Origin: Persicaria tinctoria
Lineage: Eukaryota > Streptophyta > Magnoliopsida > Caryophyllales > Polygonaceae
Assembly: GCA_037127255.1 (NCBI GenBank)
Contig: JBANSL010000013.1
Coordinates: 66,030,688 to 66,094,687, forward strand
Direction: 5' to 3'
Length of the DNA: 64,000 nt
Notes under the pieces: model-generated
Database searches by the model: none
Told to the model about the DNA's origin: nothing
The model's input: only the letters and a program-made list of their open reading frames with translations
Translations under genes and position numbers: made by a program
Shown here: positions 22,305 to 33,917 of the stretch, piece after piece
Position numbering within the stretch: the first letter of the stretch is position 1
Layout of the letters: each line of letters starts with the position of its first letter

Positions 22305-23700
22305 GGTGATTCTCCGGGCGGTGGAGGCGCGGCGGCGAGAAATTGATGATTTGGGTGAGGAATTTGGGGCCAAATTAAGACCAGATCTGAAAACATCCCT
22401 TGTGGAATTTTTTTCTAGGGTTTTAACCTTTTCTGTTCTTTTTTTGTGGCTTCAGTCAAAAAGAGGGATTTGCGATTCGGTGAAGCCGTGAATGGAGAAA
22501 GAAGAGGAGGATGTTGTGTTTGAGTATTTAGGTTGCTTGTTATGTGAATGTGCACTTTTTCATCTTCTTCTAATTGCATCTTTGTTTGAACATTAACTCA
22601 TTTCCAGTTTATGTAAATGTTTTGGGTAGTTTCTTAGATTAATAATATATGATAGGACTTAGTCTTCCATTGTCTGAGACATCGGTTTTATTGGCTAGAC
22701 AACAGTAGTTACTGGCTAGTAAGCGTAAATCGCATACATTCGGGGTTCGCTTCTTCGGCAACCAAAACGGACAACCACATACTGTAATTGATGTATATAT
22801 ATGCATAATAATTAAAAACCAAACTTCAGCAACTCAAAGAATGTCGTTTATCCTAGCTATCCTTGAGGTGGGAAGTTCCTGAGGTAGACGAGATCCGACA
22901 GGGGTTAGTCTTATATTGGCTAAGAGATCGTAGTCAGTGGCTAGGCGACAGTAGTTACTGGCTAGTGAGTGTAAATCGTAACTTTTTCTTTTTTTTAGGC
23001 CAAGTGAAATAATGTATTATAGGGTTGTATGGAATTTTTTTGTGTTTCAGCACCTAGTTAGTATTTCTTTTTACTTTGTAACAAGCTTTGAGGACTTCTT
23101 CACATTGCCACGCCACACTTGCTTATGTCCTCCGATGCTTCCGACGAAGGAACTCTCTCCGAGACGGGTACCCGCTTGTCTCTATTATCTTACTCCTCTA
23201 TGAGCATTGTCCCCTTCTCCATGTCCACGTCGACAGCTTGACCTTTCATCTCCGGAGCAACGATTGTCGGTTCTGCCCGGGTTTTATGTTTTATCTTGCC
23301 AGTTGTGTAAATTTCTGTGCCAGCTGAATTGTTGTCTTTGCCATCCAAATGGTTATCCATGTCATACTCCAAATTGAGATCAAGATACGATTTAGACCTA
23401 ACTTTACTTCGAAATTTTTTTTTTCATAAACATATATAAAGTGGGTGTCTATAGAAAGATAAAATTAAATTATGTTCAAAAATAAATTTATTTTTTATTT
23501 TTAACAAATAAAAATGGCCAAAAATTAGTTTAAAACAATTAAAGGGGTCTCCCTCTCTCCTTCTCTCTCTCCCCCCTAGGTTACCTTCAACCTGTTGGGA
23601 AGGTGGCCAAATTTTTTGCAAAAATGACCTTTTGTCATGTCCTCGCAAATTTTCAGCCCCTCGGTCATTTTTGCAAAGTTGGCCATAAATTGGTATATTC
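22305..23700. other. Intergenic with a dispersed duplicated segment
   Basis: CAGTAGTTACTGGCTAGT with a similar flank occurs at 22691-22732 and again at 22939-22979. On the minus strand, 23372-23190 is open and reads MDNHLDGKDNNSAGTEIYTT, not recognised. No other gene is supported. Confidence 0.3.
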
Positions 23701-23707
23701 ATGCAAA

Positions 23708-26307
23708 TCATCCTATATATATAACGTGTTGGCTATATACACCAATATAACCACTAGAAGGGGTTAAAAATCCTTGAATAGTGAGTAATGTTGGCAATAG
23801 ATGATCAACCATCAACCCCATCGCTTCCAAAGCCCACAAAGGCAATAAATTTATCGCGGATCCACAATCCAATAGGATGCTATTCAACTTTCCCTCTCCG
23901 GCCATACCCGTTATATATAACGGCCTATTATGTTCATTGGCCCGTAATTAGAGATCTAAATCAGAGAAATTTATACACACCATACAAGAAGCGCACTTAA
24001 CCGATGGAGATGATGTGACTTCATAGACATCTACATGATCAACTTGGTCTTTAGAGTCCTCCGGATCCATAAGAGCTTTAACTAATGCTTTTCTTAGGTC
24101 GGACAACATCTGTAGAGCATCATATACACTTAGACTTGCGGGAATGTGCTTCAAGTGATTGATAACATCGTATCTCACCTTTTTTTTACAATAAGCTTTT
24201 CGAAGCGACATCGGCATTCGTGGCGCAACATCTTTTGGATCGAATGCCCCAACTTCCTTGTCTTTTTGGCTTGATATGGAAGGATCTTTATCAACCGCCT
24301 CTTCAAAATTTGTCGGCTTTGAAGTCTCACCAATGGGTGACTCCTTACCCTTTGCTTTTTCCTTGGGTTTAGGAGAAGACAACTTTTTTGCTGAGTGAAG
24401 AGCAACTTCATCGACCTCTTCTTCTTCGACCATGTCGGCCCATGAGGTCATACAACATTGGACGAATTCTCCTTCCCAAAATAACTCTTCATTGGAAGAG
24501 GCATCCTCTAAGAACTCTTTTGGAACATAGTCTTTAAGAGTGAACATTTTACGCCCGGGCTGGGCATACTCCTCGTTGGAATCATCTCCAGGCTTCTTAT
24601 TCTTCTTACCCTTCTTCTTGTTTTTCTTCTTCTTATTTTTCTTCTCGGGTTTTTTACCGATCATTCTAAAGCTTGTAGGTCCTTCTCATCGGGTGGTCTT
24701 TGGAAGAGACTTTTTCCAACTCACACAAACCTGCCACTTAGAACCATTTTCACCATCTCCATCATGTGAAAATAATTCTTCAATATTTGATTGCATCAAG
24801 ACTTCATATAAAGACATGCAGATTGACTCGTCTCTTGGCATATCCGAATAGGCCCAGCATCGTACACACCCCATTGCGCATTTGAAACTGTACGGGGACG
24901 ACCTTCGGAGGCATTGATATTGTAGGAATGACATCCTCTTTGATATCATCCGATGAGGGGTTTCTCTCTACCTCTTCCCCTATCGATATAGGATTTGACG
25001 AAGTCGTTTGGTTTTTAGAGCTCACCCCCTCAATTTCAATCTCACCCTTACTAATCGTCCTCTCGACGATGTCTTTAAAAACATAGCAGTCTTCAATTGG
25101 ATGACTAATAATCTGGTGGTAAGGGCAATACCTTGGATCACCCGTTTTGTTGGCCTCATTTGGCCTATTTGATTATGGGAGTGATATCATTTTCTCCTTC
25201 ATCAAATCACTGAATGTCCCCTTTACATCTTCATCATCGAAGGGATATTTATTTTGTTTCCTCTCCTCGAGAGATAGTCTTTTAGTGGGCTCTCTAGCTT
25301 GGCCCTTCTCTTGTGCCCTTGAAGTATTCCCGGAGGGTTTTCCTTGGGCTTAATGAAGGTGGCCATAGATTCGCCCCTTTTTTCATAGGTTTTTTACCCT
25401 CATCTTTTTTCACCTCATTGACTTTTGGTCGATTTGCCCCTGTTTTACGCCGAGCCAATTGGCGCTCAACATTGCAAGCCTTCGACACTAAAGCATCAGA
25501 AACTCGAGGTTTCGTGCTGCCTACATGCACTGCTAGCTATGGAATCAAGTTATTAGTGCACATTTGCACACATGCTTCTTCACTTAATTTTTCCAGGCAT
25601 TGGATTCTCAATCTTCTCTACCTCACAATAAAATCATTAGCAAATTCATTCGACCTTTGATGAGCATTAGCAAGATCCATGATGGATACATTAGCTTTTT
25701 AACTCACATATTGTGCCAAAAACTCCTTTGTTAGGTCATCCCAAGTGTGGATCGACTCTGGTTGAAGCTGTGTATACCATGTAAAGGCAGATCCTCTTAA
25801 CGATAGGACAAATTGCCTAATCAATAATTGACCGCTCAAAGCAGTTTCTCCACACGCCGAGTAAAAATGATCCACATGCTCATGAGGCGAACTATGAATA
25901 CCATCGAATTTATCAAATTTTGGTCTTTGATAGTTTGGAGGGAAAGGAATTGTGTCTTAATGCGCAGGATAAGGCTTTCTATATTCAATCACCGACGGAC
26001 ATTGTGAGATCTTAAAATCTCAAATTCCTTGAGAGATTAACTCCTTTATCTCTTGGGGAGAGATAGAGGAGCTACTTTCTTCTCGCCTTGGCAGCTCTTG
26101 CCTGTTTTCATAATTTTGTTGTTGCGCTTGAGCCATAAGAAATTGTATTTGAGCATCCCTTTCTTCCATTTTTTTCTACAACTCTTGGAGTTATTCCTCG
26201 ACCGTGGTAGCTTTAGTGACTAACACTGCCATGCTTTCAACTTCCTCCTCGGAACCATCATTAGATCCGACTCCACAGGTTCGTTTAACTTCAGTTGAAG
26301 ACGCCAT
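23708..26307 (-). pseudogene. Ty3/gypsy gag-protease remnant
   Basis: Minus-strand retrotransposon gag from an ATG at 26307 (MASSTEVKRTCGVGSNDGSE). The capsid core is clear: HEHVDHFYSACGETALSGQL, SAFTWYTQLQPES, HTWDDLTKEFLAQYV. It continues through a lysine-rich segment (25530-25294 and 24664-23948; YDVINHLKHIPASLSVYDAL) to the aspartic protease reading LLDCGSAINLLP (active site DCG rather than DSG/DTG) at about 23890. The frame changes several times and the gag core alone has five stops. RT, RNase H and integrase are absent, so the copy is truncated after protease. Tat/Athila-like by its protease context. Confidence 0.75.
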
Positions 26308-26685
26308 GGATCAAACTCCACAGGTTTGTTTAACTTCAGTTAATTTTCGTCTGCCCCAAAATTTTGTGACTTGAGGTTACAAGACTGATTTTGTTTCATT
26401 TGGGATTATATGAGAGAAACCACATGTTTGGGATTCAACAAACTTTTCTTGATTAGAAGTTTCTCTCAATCCTTTTGTATGGTATTTATCTAGATTTGCA
26501 GGTTGTTTGATATGCTGAGATGTGAAGGTTTGATTTCCCATCTCTAATTTATTAGCCTATGTTGTGAATTGGCTGCCCTTTTGCTATTGCCGTAAACCTG
26601 TAAAGAGTGTAATCTACTTTATTATTGATCACTTCTCCTTTCCTTTTAGCCTTCCCTTGAATCCCACTATCTTGGTTGGAAGTAA
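26308..26685. other. Leader region of the gypsy remnant, short duplication
   Basis: ACTCCACAGGTTCGTTTAAC-type sequence occurs twice (26270-26300 and 26315-26343). The rest, upstream of gag on the minus strand, could be the leader or LTR edge, but no LTR boundary is identified. Confidence 0.35.
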
Positions 26686-27011
26686 GGGCTCATTTGGTAT
26701 CGATATCTAGATATCGGTATCGGTATCGATATCAAGATATCGATATCGGTTGCTATCTTAATATCAAGATATCGGTATTGATATCAAGTGACGCCTCCCC
26801 TCCAATCAGTATATCAAATTAGGCTAAAATTGATATCTAGATATCACTTGATATCGATATCTGCAGATACCAAACACAGATATCATGTATCACTTGATAT
26901 CTTTTGGATACCAAAGTGATATCGATATCTAGCCTTACCAAGCACTAGATATCAGATATCGGGGACTGATATCTGATATCTCATATCTAGATATCAATAC
27001 CAAACGGGCCC
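26686..27011. mobile_element. Tourist-type (PIF/Harbinger) MITE, 326 bp, complete
   Basis: Ends GGGCTCATTTGGTAT and (complement) GGGCCCGTTTGGTAT continue into each other's complement for about 30 bases (TGATATCTAGATAT). Both sides are flanked by TAA (26683-26685 and 27012-27014), the target duplication of PIF/Harbinger. The interior consists largely of GATATC and TATCGATA palindromes, so the element can fold on itself along most of its length. No coding capacity. Confidence 0.85.
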
Positions 27012-28543
27012 TAACATATAGCTTCTGTGAAACTGATTGTGTGTGTCATAAATTAGAGGGATATGGTGAAGGTCCAATTCCATATGTGGAGTTTTTTTAA
27101 TTTTATTTTGTTCACCAGAATAGATAGCCAATCAAGTCCTCTTTGTTGGAAACTTCAAAAGATTTTTGGATATGGATGTTGGTGAACTGTTTGAACATGG
27201 TCCAAGCATAAAATTTGGCAGCACTTTGTTCCTTGAAGGTCGATCCACGTTGGGATCAAGTGTTGTGGCGAGAGTTAAAACTCTCGAGCCGACTATGAGA
27301 TATTCTCAACCTACTCTGAGGCGACCCCTAGCCGAAAGTGAAAACCTTCAGCCTACTATGAGGTCATCCCCTAGGTGAGAGCAAGTATGTCTGGGATGGA
27401 TATCTTCTGCCTCTTGTCCTCCACCTACCTGCAAATTAAGACATAGAAGAGTTATACCTGTTGCTGTGTGTTTGCTCTCGAAACTTTTTTCAAAATATTC
27501 ACTTTTAAAAAAATATTTAATAAAATAATTATCGATCCAAACTATTTACCAAAATATTAAAAATTGTCAGATCGATCTGTAAAACGTGGTTTCAATCCAC
27601 GTCTTTTCTTCAATATAGGTTAAAACTTAAAAAAAAACTAAAACAAACGTTGTTTAAGACTGTGTCTTATGTATAATTTTTTTTCCCATAAATTATATAT
27701 AAATCAATCAATATATAATACAAAAACAGAGACATAGAAATCCGATGGGGCGGACTCTGGCGCAATTTGCTTACGTGTCGTTCTCTGGTTCAATCTGGCC
27801 TGGATTTTTTGACACGTCAATTAATGATGATCCAATAAATTTAAGTCATGTTAGATGATGACCCCGTATCTTTATCCACATTTCATCCTATATGTCATTT
27901 TCATATCTTAAGCGGTTACAAAATCTATCATTTTACCATGAGTTGTTTTATAAATATTTTACCTTGAATTATTTTATCTTTAGTGATTACGATTGATTAT
28001 TTTATTTTATTATATCTAATAATAAGATTTTATTATTAATTAATTATTTATTGAAAACTAAAATCTTATAACTAAAATATTCATATTAATTTCTAGCAAG
28101 TATTAACCAAAGTAAATAACGCCAATGTTTATCTATAAACTTAACCTATACATGCCCACCGGCCTATGGGTCACAAAATATTAACAACCATTGACTAAAA
28201 TTTTTGGTTTACAGTATGTTTCGAATATTATGTATTTTATCAAGTTCAATTAGATTAATGTAAATAAATTACAAAAGGCTATCAAAATATATTGATTATG
28301 ATAACGATTTTTTGAGTTTCTTTGATTAATTAATTGATAAATATTCGGTATTAATATTAGTATAATATATTTGTTAGTATAATATTTATTTTCTTCATGG
28401 GATATGATATTAGTATATTATATGTAGTTGTACGCTTTTAAATACTATTCTATGCTACTACAATATGTTAATTTTTCAAAGAAAAAAGAGATCAAATCAA
28501 TCTAACTTCAAAAATTATCAAAAAAATAATATAGCTCATAAGT
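27012..28543. other. AT-rich intergenic sequence
   Basis: No gene supported. 27481-27665 is a diverged inverted copy of 56765-56965. A short imperfect repeat CAGCCTACTATGAGG/GAGCCGACTATGAGA lies at 27284-27365. Confidence 0.4.
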
Positions 28544-28560
28544 TTACACTACGCCAGATT

Positions 28561-29030
28561 GCGTCTCGCTCGACGGACTTCAAAACGTTCGTCGCCTGAA
28601 TCGGGTTCGGGCGACGAACTTACTAAGGCCCGTCGCCTGCACGTTGGGAGGCCCAAATCGCCTCCAACCCATGTTCTGCCGACCAGAAAAACTCAATGTT
28701 CGTCGGCTGAACTGGACTCAAGCGACGGATGAAATCCAGGCGACGAACTTTGCTCAAGTTCGGTCGCCCGAACTGGTATTCAAATGACGGTTGTCAGAAT
28801 GGGCCTTTGTAGCGACGGAAATTCTAATAGTCTGTCGCCTGAAGGTTGGACTTTTTTAAAAGTAAAGTAATAAAGTCCGGTTGGTGACGAATATTAAATA
28901 CTGTTCATTCAGGAGACGAACATTTAAATATTTTCGTCGCCTGAAAAGTGTGGTAGTTGACCCCATATTTATTACTATTCACTCAGGAGACGGATATATA
29001 TATATATATGTCCGTCGCCTGAATGTGTTT
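28561..29030. repeat. CACTA-1 5' subterminal repeats
   Basis: More than ten copies of the core GGCGACGAA, GTCGCCTGAA or close variants in both orientations (for example TTCGTCGCCTGAA near 28590 and 28940). In En/Spm such motifs bind TNPA and bring the two ends together. Confidence 0.8.
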
Positions 29031-29617
29031 TCCGTAACAAACAATTAAAATCGGTTGTACTGTGTAATAAGTCATTCTCCTCTTCATCCTTTCTCCCAAA
29101 ATAACCCTAGAGGGCTCGAAAACTTTTCCCCCATTTCACAATTTTCACACATCCATTGAAGGTATGTATAAAAAAATATTTTGTTGAATATATGCATATA
29201 CTTTGTTTGTGTGGATTGATGATGAGCTTGTCTTTTTTAATGGAGTTTGGATGGTAAAAAAGTTTTTTGAATGGAGTTTATGAGGGGAAAGAGTTGTGTA
29301 TGTATATATGAAGTTGAAATTGAGGTTAAATGGAGGTTAAATTGAGTTTGTGTTATGAATTGATTGTGTATGTGAGTGGATTGTTTATGTGCAAATTTTT
29401 TTTGAGAAAGGGATGTACAATGAGATAGATGTTGAGAATGGAATTTGTATTTGAGTTTATGATGAAAATGGAATTTAGAATGTTATGATTGAAAATTAAT
29501 TTTAAATTGAGTTTGAGGTATGAATGGATTGTGTATGTGAATGGATTGTTTATGTGCAATTTTATTTGAGAATATGGTGCAAAATGAGATAGATGATGAG
29601 AATGGATTGTTTATGTG

Positions 29618-32600
29618 ATGAATTCATATGAATGGATTGATAATGATAGGACGCTAATGGGCGATAAAAGTTGGATGCTACTCCCTCACGCTCACGGGGA
29701 ATATCAAAAAGGAATATTTATGTTTATGCAGACTCCTAGAGATAATGCGAATGGAATGACTCATTTCCTATGTCTGTGTCGGAGATTCCGCAACAATGAA
29801 TGGCACAGATTAGATGAAATACACAGTCATTTGGCCCACTTGGGGATGTGGCCTAGTTATACTGTTTGGGACAAGCATGGTGAAGCCCCAGTTGATAGGA
29901 CAATTGAGCAACGACGAACGCAGATCCTGGAGGAAGGGGCATCTTCCTCCGTTTATGGTCCTTCTATGAACATTCTGCATATGAGGTGCATTTTGTTCCC
30001 GACGATCCTCCGTTCCAATATGTTGTTGACGATGATTACGAGAAATATAATTGGCTTGTAGAGGCAGCAAACATGCCATTGTATGAGGACATCGATATGA
30101 CTGTTCTGGATGCCTGTCTGGATGCAATACAGATGAAGTCAGAGTTTGGGTGGACAGATAGAAGCATGGACGCCATGTGCACACACATTGCTCGCATGTT
30201 GCCGAAAGGACATAAACATCCTACTGATGGAGCGAAGATGAAGAGTGTGATTAGGGACCTTGCATTTAAGTACGAGATGATCGACGCTTATGAGTATAAC
30301 TGTGTGCTATTTCACAAACAATACGCAGATCTCGAAGCGTGCCCCAAGTGCAACACACCTAGGTGGTATACTAGGGAGGGTACGAAAGGCAAGGTTCCCA
30401 GGAAGGTTCTCCGGTACTTTCCCTTAACCCCTAGACTGAAGAGATTGTTCATGGAGCCAAACATTGCAAATGCTATGCGATGGCATGGTGAGCGGGTGAG
30501 AGATGCAGAATGGTTGAAACACTCATCAGATGGTGAGGCATGGAAAGAATTCAACAAAACCTACCCGCATTTCTCTGAAGACGTGAGGAATGTGAGACTT
30601 GCACTTGCAACCGATGGATTCAATCCATTTGGGAATCAGTCAACCCTCCATAGCACATGACCTGTCATAGTCATGCCATACAACTTGCCTCCATCATTGT
30701 GCATGAAGAAGGAATTCAACATGTTAGCGTTGTTGATTTCGAGACCAAAGTCTCCAGGAAAGTGTCTTAGTGTGTTCATGCAGTCGTTGATCGATGAGCT
30801 TCGGCACTTATGGGGGACTGGAGTATATGTTGTTGATCGATACTCAAGGTCCACTTTCACGATGAAAGCAACAGTGTTGTGGACTATAAGTGACTTTCCT
30901 GGCTTGAGGATGTTGGCTGGAGCTACGACGAAGGGGTATAAAGCCTGCCCTATTTTCTTGGCTGGTACTTCTGCAACGCATGAACAGGGGAGAATGGTTT
31001 ACGATGGGCACCGTAGATGGCTTCCACCAAACCACCCGTGGCGATACGATTGTATGGCGTTCAATGGAAGCGAAGAACACAGAACACGCCCTTATGCTTG
31101 GAGCGGGGAGCAAATTCTTGCACAGATTGATAGGTACGAGAACTACCTCTCTTTTCACTCTCTTTTCCCTTTTCATACGTTTCTCCGATGTCTTTCTCAT
31201 TATGTTTCCATCTGTTTCAACAGGATCAACTTCCCCATCCTCAGCTCGCACCCTACTTTCAAGGCCCCATACAGTGTGACTGACAGAATGTGTTGGACCA
31301 ACAAGTCCGAGTTATGGAGATTGCCGTATTGGCGTCACATTAGAGTCAGACATGCACTCGATGTTATGCACATCGAGAAGAAAGTCTTCGACAACATCAT
31401 CGGCACTACTCTTAACATAGAAGGGAAGACAATGGATGGTCCCAAAGCTCGAGTCGCATTGCAGCAGAGAGGGTTGCGGAGAAGCCAGGCACAGAAGAGA
31501 GATGGAACACTCCCTCATGCGCCATTCCCGGTGAAACGGGAGGACATACCAGATATATTCGAATGGTTCGGTGCAGTGAAGTACCCCCATGGGTACGCTG
31601 GATCTTTGCACAACAAGGTCAAAATTGTAGAGAGAAAGTTCCATGGCCTAAAGACCCATGACATTCATGTTATGTTTCAGCGTCTTCTTCCCATTGTTGT
31701 CCGTGCATACCTGCCGTTGGGTGTTGCCAAGACTTTGGTTGCGCTAGCGAAATGGTTTCATAAATTGTGTGCCAGAGAGGCGAGGAAGGAGGATGTTCGC
31801 CAGATGGAGGATGAGATAGTTCAGATTCTTTGCAAACTGGAGATGATTTATCCCCCGCACTTTTTTACAATCATGGTACACCTTCTAGTTCACCTACCGC
31901 AACAAGTGTTAGAAACTGGACCAGTGCATTACACCTGGATGTACCCAATAGAAAGGTATGCTACTTATAGATTAAATTCATCTCACAATTTCACCTTCTT
32001 GTTTTATAGGCAACTTGGCAAATATAAGGCTCAAGTGAAGAACTACTGTTACCCGGAGGGAAGTATTTCATATCGTTATGTTTTAAGCGAGGCAACAACA
32101 TACTGCACCTTGTATCTCGGGGGTCGAGATGAGAGCAGTGAAGGGACGAATGCTATGGAGGAGCTGAGCTATGATATTTCTGTCGTTTCAAACCTCGTGC
32201 GTCCTCACGGTGAAATCATGAGAGAAAGGTTAGGAGAACCTATGATTGCAGATGCTCACCGACAGGTTTTAACCAACTGCAAGGAAGTTGAGTTCTACTT
32301 GACATCGCATGAGAACCTGTATAGTGAGGCTTACCCGGAGTATGAAGAATGGGACCGTAGAAGAGATTTTCTCAGTTATTTTTACCCATGGGTAAGACCG
32401 ACCGTGATGTTTCATTGAACAAATTGCATGTTTTTTTTCTTCCCAAAACTGAACTCTAACATGTTATGTTGTATAGGTTTCTAAGTTGCACAATGATGGA
32501 GACACCTACCTGAAACCGGAGGTTCTGAACTTGGCAAAGGGGCCACTACAATGCAAACTGTATTGGGCCTGCTCTGTCAATGGGGTGAAGTTTGTGGCAT

Positions 32601-33140
32601 GGGACAAAGACAAAGATTTGAGAACACAAAATTCAGGGGTGATGGTGGAAACTTCAGATGCTAAGTACTATGGGGTACTTGAACAAGTGGTAGAGCTGAT
32701 ATACGCTACTTGTATGCCAGTTGTGTTGTTTAAATGCAAGTGGTTTGACACCGACCCTAAAAATAGTGGAAGCACCAAAGTAGATATGGGTTTGCTCTCT
32801 GTGGACACGAACATCAGTTGGTACGAGGATTCCCCGTTTTGTCTTGCACGCTCGACGAGGCAAGTGTTTTACGTGGATGATCCAAAGGCGGGTGATGCTT
32901 GGAAAGTAGTTAATGTGATGTCCCATAGATCCTCAAACTCTAGCAGCTCGCGGAGATGATCTTACCAATGAGGTGGAAGAAGCTTATCAGGAGATTGGCC
33001 CGGTGATCTATTTCGAAAATTTCAACCTTGCCATTGATCTTGAAATGGAGGAAGAAGAAGAAGAAGATGATGATGATGAAGATGAACAAGAGGATGGAGA
33101 AGATGAAAATGAAGAAGTGAGTGACGATGACGAAGGTTGA
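29618..33140 (+). pseudogene. CACTA TNP2-type transposase gene, with frameshifts and a stop
   Basis: Catalytic transposase of CACTA-1. Order: transposase-associated domain (DKSWMLLPHA to WPSYTVWDKHGE; its Cys pair reads CLC instead of CPC) from the ATG at 29618; a frame change near 29940-29985; then the TNP2 core with PLYEDI, CPKCNTPRWY, MPYNLPPSLCMKKEFNMLAL, TISDFP and VRHALDVMHIEKKVFDNIIG. DUF4218 follows (ARKEDVRQMEDEIVQIL, WMYPIER, CYPEGSI) and DUF4216 (VKFVAWDKDKDLRTQNS, CKWFD). Introns at 31134-31223, 31956-32009 and 32392-32476 have GT-AG borders; the second is only 54 bases. A TGA at 30658-30660 stands where the family has Trp. Another frame change near 32930 precedes an acidic tail ending at 33140. 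The mutation load is low for a gene this long. Confidence 0.85.
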
Positions 33141-33334
33141 TAATGTCTTCGGATTCCATAAATCATAGATTGTAATCGTTGTTTTTGCGAGACATGGCGG
33201 TTATTTTCGTATGTGTATGACATGGTTGGTATCATGGCTTGTGAGAGTATTTTTTTTGGTGCAATTTGTCATTAAGTTATGGTAAACAGGGCAATAACAA
33301 ATGCAAAGTGCTCTTTTTTAAAAAATCTGCATTT

Positions 33335-33705
33335 TTTCAAGCGACGGACAAATTAAATTCCCGTCGCTTGAAATTATTCAGCAGACGAACTTATTACTAG
33401 TACGTCTCCCCAATGAAAAGGTGAATTTCTGCCACATTTTCGCTCAAAGAAAATTTCATTTCCCACCTTTATTTTCACCAAAATTTGAATTTCCGCCAAA
33501 TTATCAGGCGACAAACAAGTTAATTTCATGTCGCTTGAGAGTATTCAGCAGACGAACGTATTACTAGTACGTCCCCCCAATGAAAAAGTGAATTTCTCGA
33601 AAAAAAATTCATTTCCCCCCTAAATTATCACCAAAATTTGAATTTCCGCCAAAATTTCAGGCGACAAATTTCTTTTATAAATGTCCATCGCCTGAACGTG
33701 TAGGA
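33335..33705. repeat. Internal block of CACTA-1 end-type repeats
   Basis: Between the two genes the subterminal motif reappears (AAGCGACGGACAA, CCCGTCGCTTGAA, AGGCGACAAA, CATCGCCTGAA). Two sub-blocks of roughly 200 bases share CAGCAGACGAAC and TACTAGTACGTC, so the block itself contains a duplication. It lies just upstream of the second gene's ATG. Confidence 0.75.
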
Positions 33706-33917
33706 TTTTAATACACTCGAACTCCTCCCCTAACCCTTAGCCCCAAATCAATTTCTCGAATCGCTCTCTCTCTCTCCGCCTCTCTTGTACCTCCTCCGCC
33801 TCCTCCCTCTCCTTCGTGCTCCGTCCCTCCCTCTCGTCCCTCCTCCGCCTCCTCCCTCTCCTTCGTGCTCCGTCCCTCCTCCGACCTCTCCTCCGTCTGA
33901 AAACCTAATCTCTCCCC

